Source: Halocaridina rubra
Lineage: Eukaryota > Arthropoda > Malacostraca > Decapoda > Atyidae
Length of the DNA stretch: 64,000 nt
Direction: 5' to 3'
NCBI GenBank assembly: GCA_037179515.1
Contig: JAXCGZ010007609.1
Span: 10,001-74,000 of the forward strand
The notes beneath the pieces were generated by a model, which saw only the letters and a list, made by a program, of their open reading frames with translations, did not search any database and was not told the DNA's origin. Below, one piece after another: positions 17,101 to 31,923 of this stretch (the first letter of the stretch is position 1; every line of letters begins with the position of its first letter). The translations under genes and the position numbers were made by a program.

Positions 17101-17471
17101 ACTGGGTCAACAGAGGCTCCTACTCTGCCACGTGGTACAGGGAAGCAACAAAGCTAGAGCCCCCACCGGTATCCAAATACACCCCAAGGAGTCTGGCTGT
17201 CATGATAGCTAGACTCAGGCTAGGCTACAAATGCTGCTGGGAAATCATTGAGAACCCCAGAAAAGAGTGTGCACACTGTCAAATGATAACTGATAAGGCC
17301 CTGCGGCATTATCTTTTAGAATGTCCAAAGACAAACAGCTTAAGGAACGGATTAAACATGGAACCACAACACACCAATGCGACAGTTCATGCAGCGAAAA
17401 TTGTTAAGGAAATACTTGACAACATAGAAACACATCTCACCACCTTGGAAACTTTCGAACCACCAAGGTGA
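14121..17471 (+). CDS. LINE family B endonuclease-RT-RNase H protein, 5'-truncated
   Basis: Continuous 1116-codon frame (no ATG at its left edge because the copy is truncated). It starts inside an AP-type endonuclease: GGDFNAH at residues 18-24 and a SDHYAT block near 90. RT follows: APGADGIT near 331, motif A LDLEKAF near 453, GTPQGGILSPLLF near 510, and catalytic YADD at 539-542. RNase H has D839, E874, D898 and D950. A C-terminal zinc knuckle has C1050, C1053, H1063 and C1068. Such a protein nicks the target and copies its own RNA by target-primed reverse transcription. EN-RT-RNase H order with a terminal CCHC fits I-like or related clades. Only the first part of the endonuclease is missing and no stop interrupts the rest, so the insertion is young. 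It lies in sense orientation within LINE A. Confidence 0.9.
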   Translation: MEGGELFATAAEEPSFIGGDFNAHHTILNSIRPNNDDGEHIAHLLDEFPNINLINSGVPTHVRGGRLDLSFITSSLSPHTDWSIHPHLMSDHYATQTGIQLPKLPPIPPPPPKWNQNLANWTKFQQSLTQWHANYTAPEDINILAQDFISAFHKAADDAIPKHKPPKREYKDAWYYCQEVKEANQRLNRVRKLYRKRPTDANRAVLREVVTDTHKTVSKIRTDKWLEWCANLNQHTNLTELWQMLRRVSGKKSTKIPTHPKPMEEAERLADTFSSRSATQQLPPSTIRIQNDLRLQRWDIINHACDQEDETDAPFTSQELRNTKHRGKDTAPGADGITYSMINNMSTAGEAAYLHLTNSTYLLRMWPKIWSQQDIQPIPKPKDPTNPRPISLLSCLEKTAEKMVLKRLKFKIGPLHPHLYAYRDNVGTTQCIMDVLSCINNKAAVVVFLDLEKAFELANPAAILSSLAKKGVKGHLLSWVSNHVRNREARVKFQRHLSTYKKLENGTPQGGILSPLLFNVLMENFFQLQLPQGVDIFIYADDVVFISRGGNRLASAQKAVNLFHQKSKELGLKINGNKTKAMAVKTPVPLAPITLDNGNIEWVDTFMYLGVYIDRHLTFKPQITYLRERAHSRLTPMRYMTSLQEGAGIQVLRKFYTATIRSLITYSAPTLANLNAQQISTIEVIQNNAMRYMLGAPMWTRICNLQMETNLPPLISWINVSNTNSITKALLSERKSHTQTRLKDALNKHPDLPIPNSYAGHLLKSIHKCNMASELTRINLDKPCTNYKPLVPWRAHPAKFNTTSLPDSKKACSKIQLHEAALAAIAETNQEEGVSYYTDGTVNAGIPATGAAVYSENFTASWRLSDSCSTLQTELFAIKMALHNSIEKGQGPVTIHTDSLSSVQALQQQKFKENINLISTVQTLLVQHQEQGRPVTINWIPSHINIPGNDKADQLAKDAVLCHSIQQSIQPSLQQYKSKTKQALQRSKQENHSYWVNRGSYSATWYREATKLEPPPVSKYTPRSLAVMIARLRLGYKCCWEIIENPRKECAHCQMITDKALRHYLLECPKTNSLRNGLNMEPQHTNATVHAAKIVKEILDNIETHLTTLETFEPPR

Positions 17472-17574
17472 TAAAACAAACCAAGAGGTATAACCTCTAA
17501 CCTACGGGCCGTTCTTTGAACAAGGGCCCGTGCCAACACAAGGTTGGCTTTAACCTCAAACAACAACAACAACA
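17472..17574 (+). mobile_element. LINE B 3' UTR with (CAA)n tail
   Basis: After the TGA, about 100 bp contain a self-complementary GGGCC/GGGCCC region and AACACAAGGTTGGCTT, ending in a CAA repeat of about 18 bp (17557-17574). Short simple-repeat tails are typical of LINEs that lack poly-A. Beyond it LINE A coding sequence resumes. Confidence 0.75.
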
Positions 17575-18735
17575 ACGACCATTATATATCTGCAGTTGTT
17601 GACAGCACAACATCTAGCCCATTCCCTTTCACCAGTGGTGTTCCACAGGGTTCTATTCTTTCACCCACTCTGTTCATTCTCTTCATCAATGATCTTCTAC
17701 AATCACATTTTCATCTCTTCTTCACGCCTTTCCCGACAATTCTAAACTTCACTTTTCCTCTGCCTTTTCTTTTCAAACTTCATCTGCTACTTGTAATCGG
17801 TCTCGTATCACTCTTTCTTCTACTTTCAACTCTAATTTGCAGAGGGTATCTGAGTGGGGCAACCAAAGTTTTTTTAAATTTAATGCCTCCAAGACACAGT
17901 TTCTGGTCATCTCTTTATCTTCTCCTCCTGATAGCCCTATTGTCTTCGAAACTAACGAAATTTACCCTCTTAATTCTACCAACATATGCGGAATCCATAT
18001 AGCCTCTAACTTGTCTTGGAGGAATCACATAATCCAAATTTCTAAATCTGCATCCCAAAAAATTAGGGGTTCTGTTTTGTTTTCGTTATTAGTTTTCCTC
18101 TTTATAGTTACTTAAAATCTATAAAGGTCTTATCCGTCCCTGCTTAGCATACTGCACATCTGGGGTGTTTCGTCTTATACTTATCTCCTTGGTAGGGTTG
18201 AATCTAAAGGAGTCAGACTCATTAATGATCCTTCTCTTACTACTAATCAGGATTCTCTTTCTCTTCGCCGTAAGGTATCATTCCTCTCTCTTCTTTATTG
18301 CTACTACTTCCATCGCTGCTCTGATGAGTTGTTAAGTTGCATTCCTCCACCACTGCCGAGGCCATGTAACACTCGCCAAGCAGCCCCATCTCAAAGGTAT
18401 TGTGTGGAGATTTATAGTTTGCAGATTGGTCGGTGCAGCAACTGCATCTTCCCATCTACTTCCAAACTCTGATATTCTCTTCCTCCTTCTGTTTTTCCTA
18501 ATTCTTATAACCTCTCTTCCTTCAAAAAGCAGACCTATCGCCAACACAGGAATCCTCTATATCTCTAGATCCTCAGTACTTTGACTATTTTTTTCAGTCT
18601 GTCCTTTTCCTTTGCGTATCATTACCTCATCTCTGCCTCGTCCATGACCTTTTTCTTTTCCTTCGTCTTATTCATGCCCGGGCCTTTGTTGATGAGGGTA
18701 GTTTTTTTACTGTCTCGGTGTGACACAAAAAAAAA
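17575..18735 (+). pseudogene. LINE family A reverse transcriptase, 3' part and 3' UTR
   Basis: Resumes the LINE A frame: RT motif B SGVPQGSILSPTLF at about 17633-17676, and the region where the YADD catalytic box should lie, now reading FPDN. Then FNASKTQFL, an NLSWRNH block, a CSDEL block, and the C-terminal FPSTSKLW region ending near 18560. The 3' UTR closes with GATGAGGG and CTCGGTGTGACAC followed by a short A run at about 18726-18735. Multiple frameshifts and the lost catalytic box show a dead copy. It recurs as fragments at 1.9, 23, 27, 46 and 51.6 kb. Confidence 0.82.
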
Positions 18736-19241
18736 TTGTGATTGTAACCATCTTGCCGTAAGATTAGGCACCTGTAGAAATACATGTATTTGAGTGCGTG
18801 TGTGTGTTAGTGGGTAATTAATTTTCTTAAAACCATATCCAGCTGAAACTAGCCGAGGCCACATTTAAAAAAAAAAATGGCATAGTACCTCATTACACCT
18901 TACTCAACTGTTCTTCGCCAAAAAAAAAAAAATATCAGGAAGGAAAGTAATGTCACCCCTTCACTCTCCTATACCTTTTAGTCAACTCTTGCAATATGTA
19001 GAAATATAAGGGTGTTGAAATCAATCCCCTCTATTGCTAAGGATTAAAGCAACACCCTGACCTACCAAAGTAGACCTGCGATCTGAGAGCACTATACAAA
19101 GTAAAAGGCATAAAGGCTAGGTTACTGGTTCACCTCAGCAAGAATACACTTACCTTCCACTTCGGAGTGTCAGCCCCATTAAATTATTTATCGATCCATC
19201 AAGCAACCTTCTTAATCTGGTTGTCCTCAAAAACGCATACT
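18736..19241. other. Unannotated sequence
   Basis: Nothing recognisable apart from short A runs near 18866 and 18920. Confidence 0.5.
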
Positions 19242-19548
19242 TAATAAATTGATTAGGGCATTTGATATACTTGCAAGTTCTATCAAAAGTTTATTAAAGT
19301 CATGATGAAAAATGCAGCAACTGATGCTCTTTTGTCCTTGTTCAGCGAACCGTCGGGGTGACTCTTTCTATTTTTCCACATCTTGAGTTGGTTTAAACCA
19401 AATCAAGATGTGGAAAAATAGAATGAATCACCCCGACGGTTCGCTGAACAAGGACAAAAGAGCTTAAGTTGCTGCATTTTTCATCATGACTTTAATAAAA
19501 CTTTTGATAGAACTTGCAAGTATTTCAAATGCCCTAATCAATTTATTA
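19242..19548. mobile_element. Near-perfect palindrome (foldback-type MITE)
   Basis: Two arms of about 153 bp (19242-19394 and 19395-19548) are inverted copies with about eight differences, meeting with no spacer at GTTTAAAC (19391-19398). The outer ends read TAATAAATTGATTAGG and its inverse, so a TA duplication of the Tc1/mariner type is possible but not distinguishable from the arm itself. No coding capacity. Confidence 0.85.

Positions 19549-22666
<3,118 letters not shown>

Positions 22667-22754
<88 letters not shown>
22667..22754. repeat. (AT)n microsatellite
   Basis: About 90 bp of AT continuing from the right end of the hAT-like element. Confidence 0.95.
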
Positions 22755-22757
<3 letters not shown>

Positions 22758-22944
22758 TACAACTTGACTTTGCATATGCAGTTTCCATTGGTAAAGGATT
22801 AACATACACCAATAATGGTATGTGCTTCTGAAGAACCAAATTTTTACAAGTCTGCGTCTTTAGACTTGATGGTCTTTTAAATAATATAGTTCTTCAAAAA
22901 GATGAATATGAAAAACTATGGAAACACAATGAGATATTTTCTGC

Positions 22945-23371
22945 AGTTCGCAGAAAAGAAACTTGCTCTCATCGGGCCCGGAACCAAGAAAACGCTGGGA
23001 CGAAGAAAAGTACATGCTTAAGAACAAGGCAGAAATAACAGAATGATAAACAATAGGAAAAGGAAAGGCTGAAATCATAGTCAAAGTGATGATGACCTAA
23101 AGATATGGTAGAATTAAGCCTCAAGATGACGATAGAAAAGCGTATTGAAGGATAACAGGACATGAGAATTAGGAAAGACAAATTGAGGAAGAGAGTTCCA
23201 GGGTCTGGAGGTAGATGGGAATATGAAGTCACTGCACCGACCAATCTGCGAGCTACAAATCTCCACACAATACCTGAAAAATGAGGGAGCTGTGAGAGTA
23301 TTACACGGCCTCGGCAGCTGGAAAAGGAGGCCACTCACTAACTCATCAAACCAGTGACGAAGTACAAACAA
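22945..23371 (-). pseudogene. LINE family A C-terminus and 3' UTR
   Basis: On the minus strand: HWFDELVSG, RPCNTL, RYCVEICSSQIGRCSDF, FPSTSRPWNSLP, then the 3' UTR ending in a GGGCCCGATGAGAGCAA-type block. The homologous residues are at 18300-18560 in the long copy. 5'-truncated with frameshifts. Confidence 0.75.
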
Positions 23372-23484
23372 TATAAAAGAGAAAGGGATATTTTCTTTTA
23401 GATCACTGTCATTATTAATGATATATCAATAAACATAATGACGGTTTCCTGAATGATTGTGATACAAATCGCCCTTCAAAGCTT

Positions 23485-23487
<3 letters not shown>

Positions 23488-23576
<89 letters not shown>
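23488..23576. repeat. (AT)n microsatellite
   Basis: About 89 bp of AT followed by a short AC-rich stretch. Confidence 0.97.
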
Positions 23577-23580
<4 letters not shown>

Positions 23581-23793
23581 GCGAACAAACACACACTCGT
23601 GTATGTTTGTGTGAAGTTTAGGTTAATGCTCACTCTGGAAGCCATATAGGAAATAATTTCTGCTCATGATTTTTTACCCTCCACCGGGTCTCATCAGAAG
23701 CTTTATCAAAGCTTTTGATAATGCCCTGTGGATGGTGCAAATATTGACCATTCGACATTTCCTTTATTCCTCTGTATGGAAGGATTAACCTTC

Positions 23794-24560
<767 letters not shown>

Positions 24561-24639
<79 letters not shown>

Positions 24640-24640
24640 T
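24561..24640. repeat. (AAT)n microsatellite
   Basis: A pure AAT tract of about 80 bp. Confidence 0.97.
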
Positions 24641-24956
24641 ACGACCATTACGTAATTCATGTTAAAGAGTTTAAAAATCTAATAAATTTCAAATTATGTC
24701 AAACTGTATTAATAAGCAGAAGGTAATGGAGTGGGTCACATAATACTTCACTTGACCTACTGCTCATTAAATCACTACTCCTAAAATATATAAAGTAGGA
24801 AACTCAATAATTAAAGCTTTGAAAGCAAAAACATGTTCATGTTTGGTAATTCCTCAACCAAATAAGCAGCAAACATAAAAAATATATATGTAGAGCTCCA
24901 ATAAAGTATGCTCATATCCCATGGGAATATATACCTTCAATAGCCCTGGTAAAACA

Positions 24957-25105
<149 letters not shown>

Positions 25106-25340
25106 AACAAAAAACACACACACATAAGAGACCAGACATGTAAAAATAAAAGTCTGATGCGATATTCTCGGACGAATATAAAAAGAATATCATAACTACA
25201 TATCCATCCTTTGACCTTCTGTAATACTGGCAAGTTTATAAATGTTATACCGTCCAACAAATAAGCAAATCGGTGATCGTGTAATAATATTTATTATCTT
25301 TTTGCTTATCTATTACTAGGCTGATTATTTTGATATGCCC

Positions 25341-25590
25341 TTGGAATGGAGAAAGAAAAAGAATAAGAATAAGAAAGAAAAATAAGGAAAATAGAAAAAT
25401 AAGGAAAAAAGAAAAAGGAAAGAAGTAAAAAAAAGAAAGGGAGAAAAAGAAAAAGAAAAAACTAGAAAAAGAAGCAAAGAAGAAGAAAAGAAAAAAACGA
25501 AAAAAAAGAAGAAGAAGAAGAAGAAGAAGAAGAAGAAGAAGAAGAAGAAGAAGAAGAAGAAGAAGAAGAAGAAGAAGAAGAAGAAGAAGG
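25341..25590. repeat. Purine-rich tract ending in (GAA)n
   Basis: About 160 bp of irregular A/G sequence followed by about 84 bp of pure GAA (25507-25590). Confidence 0.95.
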
Positions 25591-26807
25591 ATTTTACATC
25601 AAGTCAATATTATGTGCATTTTACACACACAAACACGCACACAAAAATATATATACACAATCCGAATGTAATGTGTTTGGAAAATATAGTAATGAGCAAT
25701 TCTCCTCAAATGAAAGAAAAAAATCAACGCTACGTATATAAAATTACATGAAAAACGGATATTATCGGTGGCCTTGAAAAAAAAAGTTACAAAAGAATAG
25801 CTTGAAGCAATAAGTGCTAAAACAAACTTCATGCAACATCTGTAGAAATTAAATAATAATCTGCAAAGCCAAACAATCGCAAAATCAAAAGATGAATACA
25901 ACCTTTCCTGATAGTCTTCACTTGGTTAACAGCATCTCTTGGCTGTAATGAGTCATATTCTGAGTATATAAAAATTATTAACAAAAAACGGTTCTGGATG
26001 TCGCTTTCATTAATCCCCTTGCATACTCAGAGATAAAATAATAAATATTTAAGGGTTAAAAAAAATCTGTTAGGTATTATACATATTGAGGAGCAACAAT
26101 GAAAGATTGACAAATTTCTCAGGTAATGCAAAATATTACTAAATGTCATTTCAATTTTGACTCTACTAAGAGGAAGAACATAGCTCTGACATCAGTATCA
26201 AAATTAATACTTATTTCTTTCTTTATGGGAACAAGTAAGGATAATCTATCTTCCAAAGGAGAGTGGAATTAACTAATTTTACTTTGTAATTTTTAAGTTA
26301 TGTTACTATATAACAAATACTAATAAAGAAATAAATGAATGAAATGATCCAAGAAAGATTATACGTACTAGTAACGGAGGTTTTATATTTACTAGTGGAA
26401 GCTGGGAGAAATAATCTTTACTTATGCTAATTTATGTGTATCAATACATTTATCATAAAACGTACAAATATTACTAGGAAAGCGTCTTTTGTCAGTATTT
26501 AATATACACCTCAAGTTGGAATGACTATGAAACACGACATATCTGGCCCCTTATATGTGCAGTCATCAAGACATATTGAGGTACCTAATAGCAGTATCAA
26601 ATGAATAGTTGCATAAAAACTAAACTTTCTATCGTTTAAGAAGCTAATTTGCCTTGCTGGATATAGTGGGACAGGAATTAACTAATCCTTTAAGGATTAT
26701 ATTTGAAATAAGTTATAATGTATATCCCCGAAGCCAAACTATATATTCGCAAAAGGGAAGAAAATTCTAAAAAAAAATGAAAATAATGAAGCCATACCGG
26801 CTTATAA
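25591..26807. other. Unannotated AT-rich sequence
   Basis: About 1.2 kb without recognised genes, RNA or repeats. Confidence 0.5.
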
Positions 26808-27393
26808 TACTGCTCTCACATCTGGGGTGCTTCTTCTCATACTTATCTTTTTGATAGGGTGGAATCTAATGCAGTCAGACTCATCAATGACCCTTTTTAC
26901 TTTTAGTCTGGATTCTCATCGTGTGCCGTAAGGTATCATCCCATCCTCTTGTCTATCGCTACTACTTCCATCGCTGCTCTGATAAGCTGGCAAGGTGCAT
27001 CCCTCCCCATTGCTGAGGCTGTGTGTCCCTCACCAAGCAACATCATCTTACGAGTACTCAATGCAGTTTTGTAGTTTGTAGATTGGTCTGTGCAGCGAGT
27101 ACTTCTTCGTATCCTTCTTCAGCTTCGGAACTCGCTTCCTCCTTCTGTATTTCCCAATTCTTGTAACCTATCATCCTTCAAAAGGCGGAACTATCGTCAT
27201 CTCTTGGCCTAATCTTGCCATATCTATAGGTCCTCAGTACTTCGACTATTCTCAGTCTGTCCTTTTCCTATTGTTTATCATCCCCATATATCTGCCTTGT
27301 CCTTAACCTTCTACTTTTTCTTCGTGTTAATGTTTTCTAGTAGTCCGGGCCTGATGAGGGTAATTTTCTTGCCTGTCCCGGCATCACAGTTGT
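26808..27393 (+). pseudogene. LINE family A C-terminus and 3' UTR
   Basis: Homologous to 18150-18730: CTCACATCTGGGGTG, the RVE/GVES-AVRLIND region, a YYFHRCSDKL block, a CRQFCSL-type region, and a 3' UTR ending GGGCCTGATGAGGGTAA then CCCGGCATCACAG. Frameshifts prevent translation. It is the best-preserved 3' terminus of the family here and was used to compare the tail with family C. Confidence 0.78.
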
Positions 27394-28061
27394 AAAAATA
27401 TATAAATATTAGTAACAAAGAAGAAGCTTATTTTTCATTTACAGTGTTCTTTTTCTAATGTAAGAAAATAAAGTGATGAAGTTTAGATAGCGAATTTTTT
27501 TGAAACTCCCAGTTAAGTTTCTTAATTAAAATGATAAAGATGGAATGAATTCATAATGAAGACTGGCCCGAGTTTCTTATTCAAATGCATAATGATGAGA
27601 CCTTGCTTTGATGCTTGCTTTAGTCAAGCACCTTGGGAAAAGAGCATTATATACTAGGTAAAGGTTAACTTTCCAAGAAGTCTTCAAAAATAGTTCAGAG
27701 ATCAAGTGTGGTGCTACGATGAGGATAGATCTTATTAAATTTCACTTCAGTGAATGGCATCATCGGAATAATTGAATCTGGCTAGTGCTATTAAAGTTAA
27801 TGTGGTCCATTGCGTTAACTATTAAACATTTTTGTATTTTTAAGTTTATTCTTATATGCGTATGTATATGGATATGTATATACATATAAGTTTTTTATTT
27901 TTTTTTATTTGTTTTGTACATATTTTGTTTTGCTGTTTTGTTCTGTTTTGTAGGTGTAGGCATGAATATGAAATTAGTGAAAGTTTGAAACATTGCAAGA
28001 TCGTGTAGAAGACAACTGGAATAAAAATTTGAAAATATACTGGCTGGTGATCGTTCTACAA
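27394..28061. other. Unannotated AT-rich sequence
   Basis: No recognised feature. Confidence 0.5.
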
Positions 28062-28084
28062 TTTATTATTATTATTATTACTAC

Positions 28085-28130
<46 letters not shown>
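28062..28130. repeat. (ATT)n microsatellite
   Basis: About 69 bp of ATT with two ACT variants. Confidence 0.95.
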
Positions 28131-28319
28131 TCCAACCTTTTTAGGGAAGGGGGAAGTATCAAATACATTTATGTTGCTTTGCAGCCAAAATAGTCAAAGG
28201 GAATTAATTTTGACCAGTAAATTAGTTAGTTTGCTTCAGCTTTTGGTATTTGCCTTACTGGTGAAAGAATTCCAAGGTATGCATTTCGTAGCATCCCAGA
28301 ATATACCCCCATGTCATAC

Positions 28320-28390
28320 TATATCCGGGGTGTAAGGGATTTAGCCTATTTTTATTCCCCAGGGTATTAAACAGACTAGCCAAGACTATG

Positions 28391-28433
<43 letters not shown>

Positions 28434-28465
28434 TAGACTGTTTTAAACCTCCAAAGCCAGATTAT
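28320..28465. repeat. Inverted repeat with a central A40 tract
   Basis: TTAAACAGACTAGCC (about 28365-28379) and GGCTAGACTGTTTTAAA (28431-28447) are inverted copies with two differences, separated by nine bases and a pure A40 run (28391-28430). Weaker symmetry extends further out on both sides. Confidence 0.65.
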
Positions 28466-29583
28466 ACCTCCGTACATACTATGCAACCAACCCTATTTGA
28501 GTGTTGGTTCAAACTCGGCATTTGGGTTGAAGTATTTATTTAGATATGACAGCACTCAAATATAGCATTTTGATAGATTTCTTATTCTAATGACACAACC
28601 GTATGATCTAAAATACACAACTGTAATCCACTTCCTGACAGTCTAAACAAATAACCTGTCTTGATTTCTTGACCTGGAGGTCTGCAGTTTCAGATCGACT
28701 TCCAGGTGAGTATTTGTCATCTAGGAGCGTAGAACATCATGCTAGCGGTTAGATAAGTGTGTGTTTGCAACAACAACTTGTTGAGAAACAAGACAATATA
28801 TGTCTTTCAGTGTGCTGTACATATGGGTATTGTATATAATTTTGACATATTTCTTCCGTATTTTTCTTGGTGGTGGTCAGACAGGGAACCTACTGCCAAA
28901 AGTCACATCATATGATAAGTACTAAGTCATGAACATAACATATTTTTGATAAAATAAAAAAAAGGTTTCTTATGAAACAACTGATTAATTGTAAAATCTG
29001 AACCTAATGTTTTAAATAGCCACTAGAAGCCTTATAGCTGTTGGTTCCTCATATCTGTTTTAAGCCTGTTAAATTTATTTTTTGAAGCTTGTTATAGATC
29101 TACCCTTTTTTTCCTTTTTTTCATTTGTTAATTTAAAGTGAAAACTGATTACTTTAATTTCATTTCTTGAAGTTTCTCCAATTTCAAAATATCTAGTTAT
29201 ATATTATTTCATTTCTAATATTAAATCGAGTATATTATATTCCCAAGTTATCTTATTTATGGAAAAGACAAGTAGCTATAATGTAGACAGGATATATGTG
29301 GTTTGGTTTAGCCCAAAATTTATGGTTTATGATAAAAAACTGGAGATTGAAATACAGACATTTATGAAAAACGCATGGGGAGCTAATTCGGACAAGAGAA
29401 CTGTTAATACCAAAGGTTATAAACTATTTTATACCCCGGGTATTAAACTGGACCAGCGTAGAATATATTTTGAGGAATAAAAGATATTAGCTCACTCAAG
29501 CTTGGATATAGTTTAGAGGAGGGTTAATTTGGGCTGCATAAAATATACCTTCCTCTGATGTAAAATCATTACGTAAAATATGC

Positions 29584-29586
<3 letters not shown>
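28466..29586. other. Unannotated sequence
   Basis: About 1.1 kb with no recognised family. A 73-codon frame at 29259-29480 has no identifiable motif. Confidence 0.5.

Positions 29587-29669
<83 letters not shown>
29587..29669. repeat. (GT)n at the 3' end of a family D LINE
   Basis: 83 bp of pure GT running directly into the terminal ATTACCTAATTGTG of LINE D copy 1 (minus strand). Confidence 0.95.
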
Positions 29670-29670
<1 letters not shown>

Positions 29671-30697
29671 TTACCTAATTGTGTTTACGGGAAAGAGCCC
29701 AAAGCTCGTATCTTCCCGTCTCCTGATCGCTTCCATTTTATACTTAGTGATACTTATCATACCTGTCCTTAAAACTATGCATTGAGATAGCATTAACTAC
29801 CTCCTCGCTTAGCCAATTCCAATTATCAACTACTCTTACACTGAAAAAGTATTTCCTTACATCATGCAAAGAAGTTTTCTTACAAAGCTTCAAACTATGA
29901 CCTCTACTTCTAGAGCCAGCCATATCAAAATATCGATCCCTATCAACTCTATCATAACCATGAAGGAATTTAAGGACTGTCACCATATCCCCCCTCAATC
30001 TTCTAGCTTCGAGTGATGATAAGTCTAATTCCCACAGCATCTCATCATAACTGAGATTGCGTATTTCTGGCACCAGTTTCGTGGCATGTCTTTGAACTTT
30101 TTCAAGCTTAGCTATGTGCTTTTTCAAGTGTGGATTCCAAAAGGGGGCTGCATATTCGAGTTTTGGCCTCACATAGGTTACATAAATATTTCTGAACATT
30201 TTCTTGTCCATGTGCCTGAAGGCTACCCTTACATTTGATAAGAATGCATATGCTGCCCTTACTATGCCATTTATATGTATGTCTGGAGACAAATCTGCCA
30301 GTATGTTTACTCCCAGATCTCTCTCATTTTCTGTCTCTTGAAGTTGTATTCCAGCCACCGAGTAGTCATGTTTGGGCCTTCTTGCACTTGTACCCATTCT
30401 CATTACCTTACATTTTGAAGTATTAAATTTCATTAGCCACTTTTCTGACCACTCATGCAGATTATTTAGATCCTCTTGAAGTTCTCTACCATTGTTCTCG
30501 TTTTTTACTTTCTTCACAATCTTTGCATCATCTGCAAACATATTCATGAATGAATTTACAGACTCTGGTAGGTCATTTACATATACAAGGAACAAAAGTG
30601 GCCCTAAAACTGAACCCTGTGGAACTCCACTACTAACTCTTCTCCACTCAGACATTGAGTGTCTTACTCTAACCCTCTGTTCCCTTCCTTCCCTAAG
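29670..30697 (-). mobile_element. CR1-type LINE family D, copy 1 (5'-truncated)
   Basis: The 3' portion of the family D element, about 1.03 kb. It begins on the minus strand near RT motif B, covers the rest of RT and the C-terminus, and ends with the family 3' UTR and the CACAATTAGGTAAT terminus next to GT repeats. Its 5' junction at about 30690-30697 passes into the 276-bp satellite at a shared CTAAGTA, suggesting microhomology at the 5' join. Confidence 0.88.
29744..30655 (-). pseudogene. LINE D copy 1 RT C-terminal fragment
   Basis: 303 codons, uninterrupted: SSGVPQGSVLGPLLF (RT motif B), FADDAKI catalytic box, KFNTSKCKVM, a YVRPKLEYAAPFWNPH block and the family C-terminus HSFKDRYDKYH. 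It lacks the endonuclease and the N-terminal half of RT, so it cannot work alone. It is very close in sequence to copies 2 and 3. Confidence 0.85.
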
Positions 30698-31923
30698 TAT
30701 AGCAGATATAAGCTATAAGGTTGGATTCCTTTTAACCTTCTGTAGTGTGTAGTTGGTAGCGCCTTGACTTAGTAATTATAAGTCCTAGGTTTGAGTCCCG
30801 GTCGGGGTAAAAAATGATTCATGTTTTCACACATGTAATGTGCTTGCTTGGTTATTGTATGACCCGAATGAGATTGGGTATTGAATTAAATGCTAAAATG
30901 AAGCCACGAGTGAGGCTGGGGAATCTGTAATATGAACATAGTGGCATTCAGATAGAATGCGTTCATCCATAAGTATAGCAGATATAAGCTATAAGGTTGG
31001 ATTCCTTTTAACCTTCTGTGGTGTGTAGTTGGTAGCGCCTTGACTTAGTAATTATAAGTCCTAGGTTCGAGTCCCGGTCGGGGTAAAAAATTATTCATGT
31101 TTTCACATATGTAATGTGCTAGCTTGGTTATTGTATGGCCCGAATGAGATTGGGTATTGAATTATATGCTAACATGAAGCCACGAGTGAGGTTGGGGAAT
31201 CTGTAATATGAACATAGTGGCATTCAGATAGAATGCGTTCATCCCTAAGTATAGCAGATATAAGCAATAAGGTTGGATTCCTTTTAACCTTCTGTGGTGT
31301 GTAGTTGGTTGCGCCTTGACTTAGTAATTATAAGTCTTAGGTTCGAGTCCCGGTCGGGGTAAAAAATGATTCATGTTTTCACATATGTAATATGCTTGCT
31401 TGGTTACTGTATGACCCGAATGAGATTGGGAATTGAATTAAATGCTAAAATGAAGCCACGAGTGAGGTTGGGGAATCTGTAATATGAACATAGTGGCATT
31501 CAGATAGAATGCGTTCATCCCTAAGTATAGCAGATATAAGCTATAAGGTTGGATTCCTTTCAACCTTCTGTGGTGTGTAGTTGGTAGCGCCTTGACTTAG
31601 TAACTATAAGTCCTAGGTTCGAGTCCCGGTCGGGGTAAAATATGATTCATGTGTTCACATATGTAATGTGCTTGCTTGGTTATTGTATGACCGGAATGAG
31701 ATTGGGTATTGAATTAAATGCTAAAATGAAGCTACGAGTGAGGTTGGGGAATCTGTAATATGAACATAGTGGCATTCAGATAGAATGCGTTCATCCCTAA
31801 GTATAGCAGATATAAGCTATAAGGTTGGATTCCTTTTAACCTTCTGTGGTGTGTAGTTGGTAGTGCCTTGACTTAGTAATTATAAGTCCTAGGTTCGAGT
31901 CCCGGTCGGAGTAAAAAAAATGA

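Noticed and set aside
14088..17590. Target-site duplication around LINE B
   Set aside because: Both edges are AT-rich and look loosely similar, but no convincing exact repeat could be fixed.
31011..31084. Functional tRNA gene (anticodon position AAT)
   Set aside because: Only five acceptor pairs, a 1-2 nt variable region and presence in every satellite monomer argue for a tRNA-like repeat instead of a tRNA gene.
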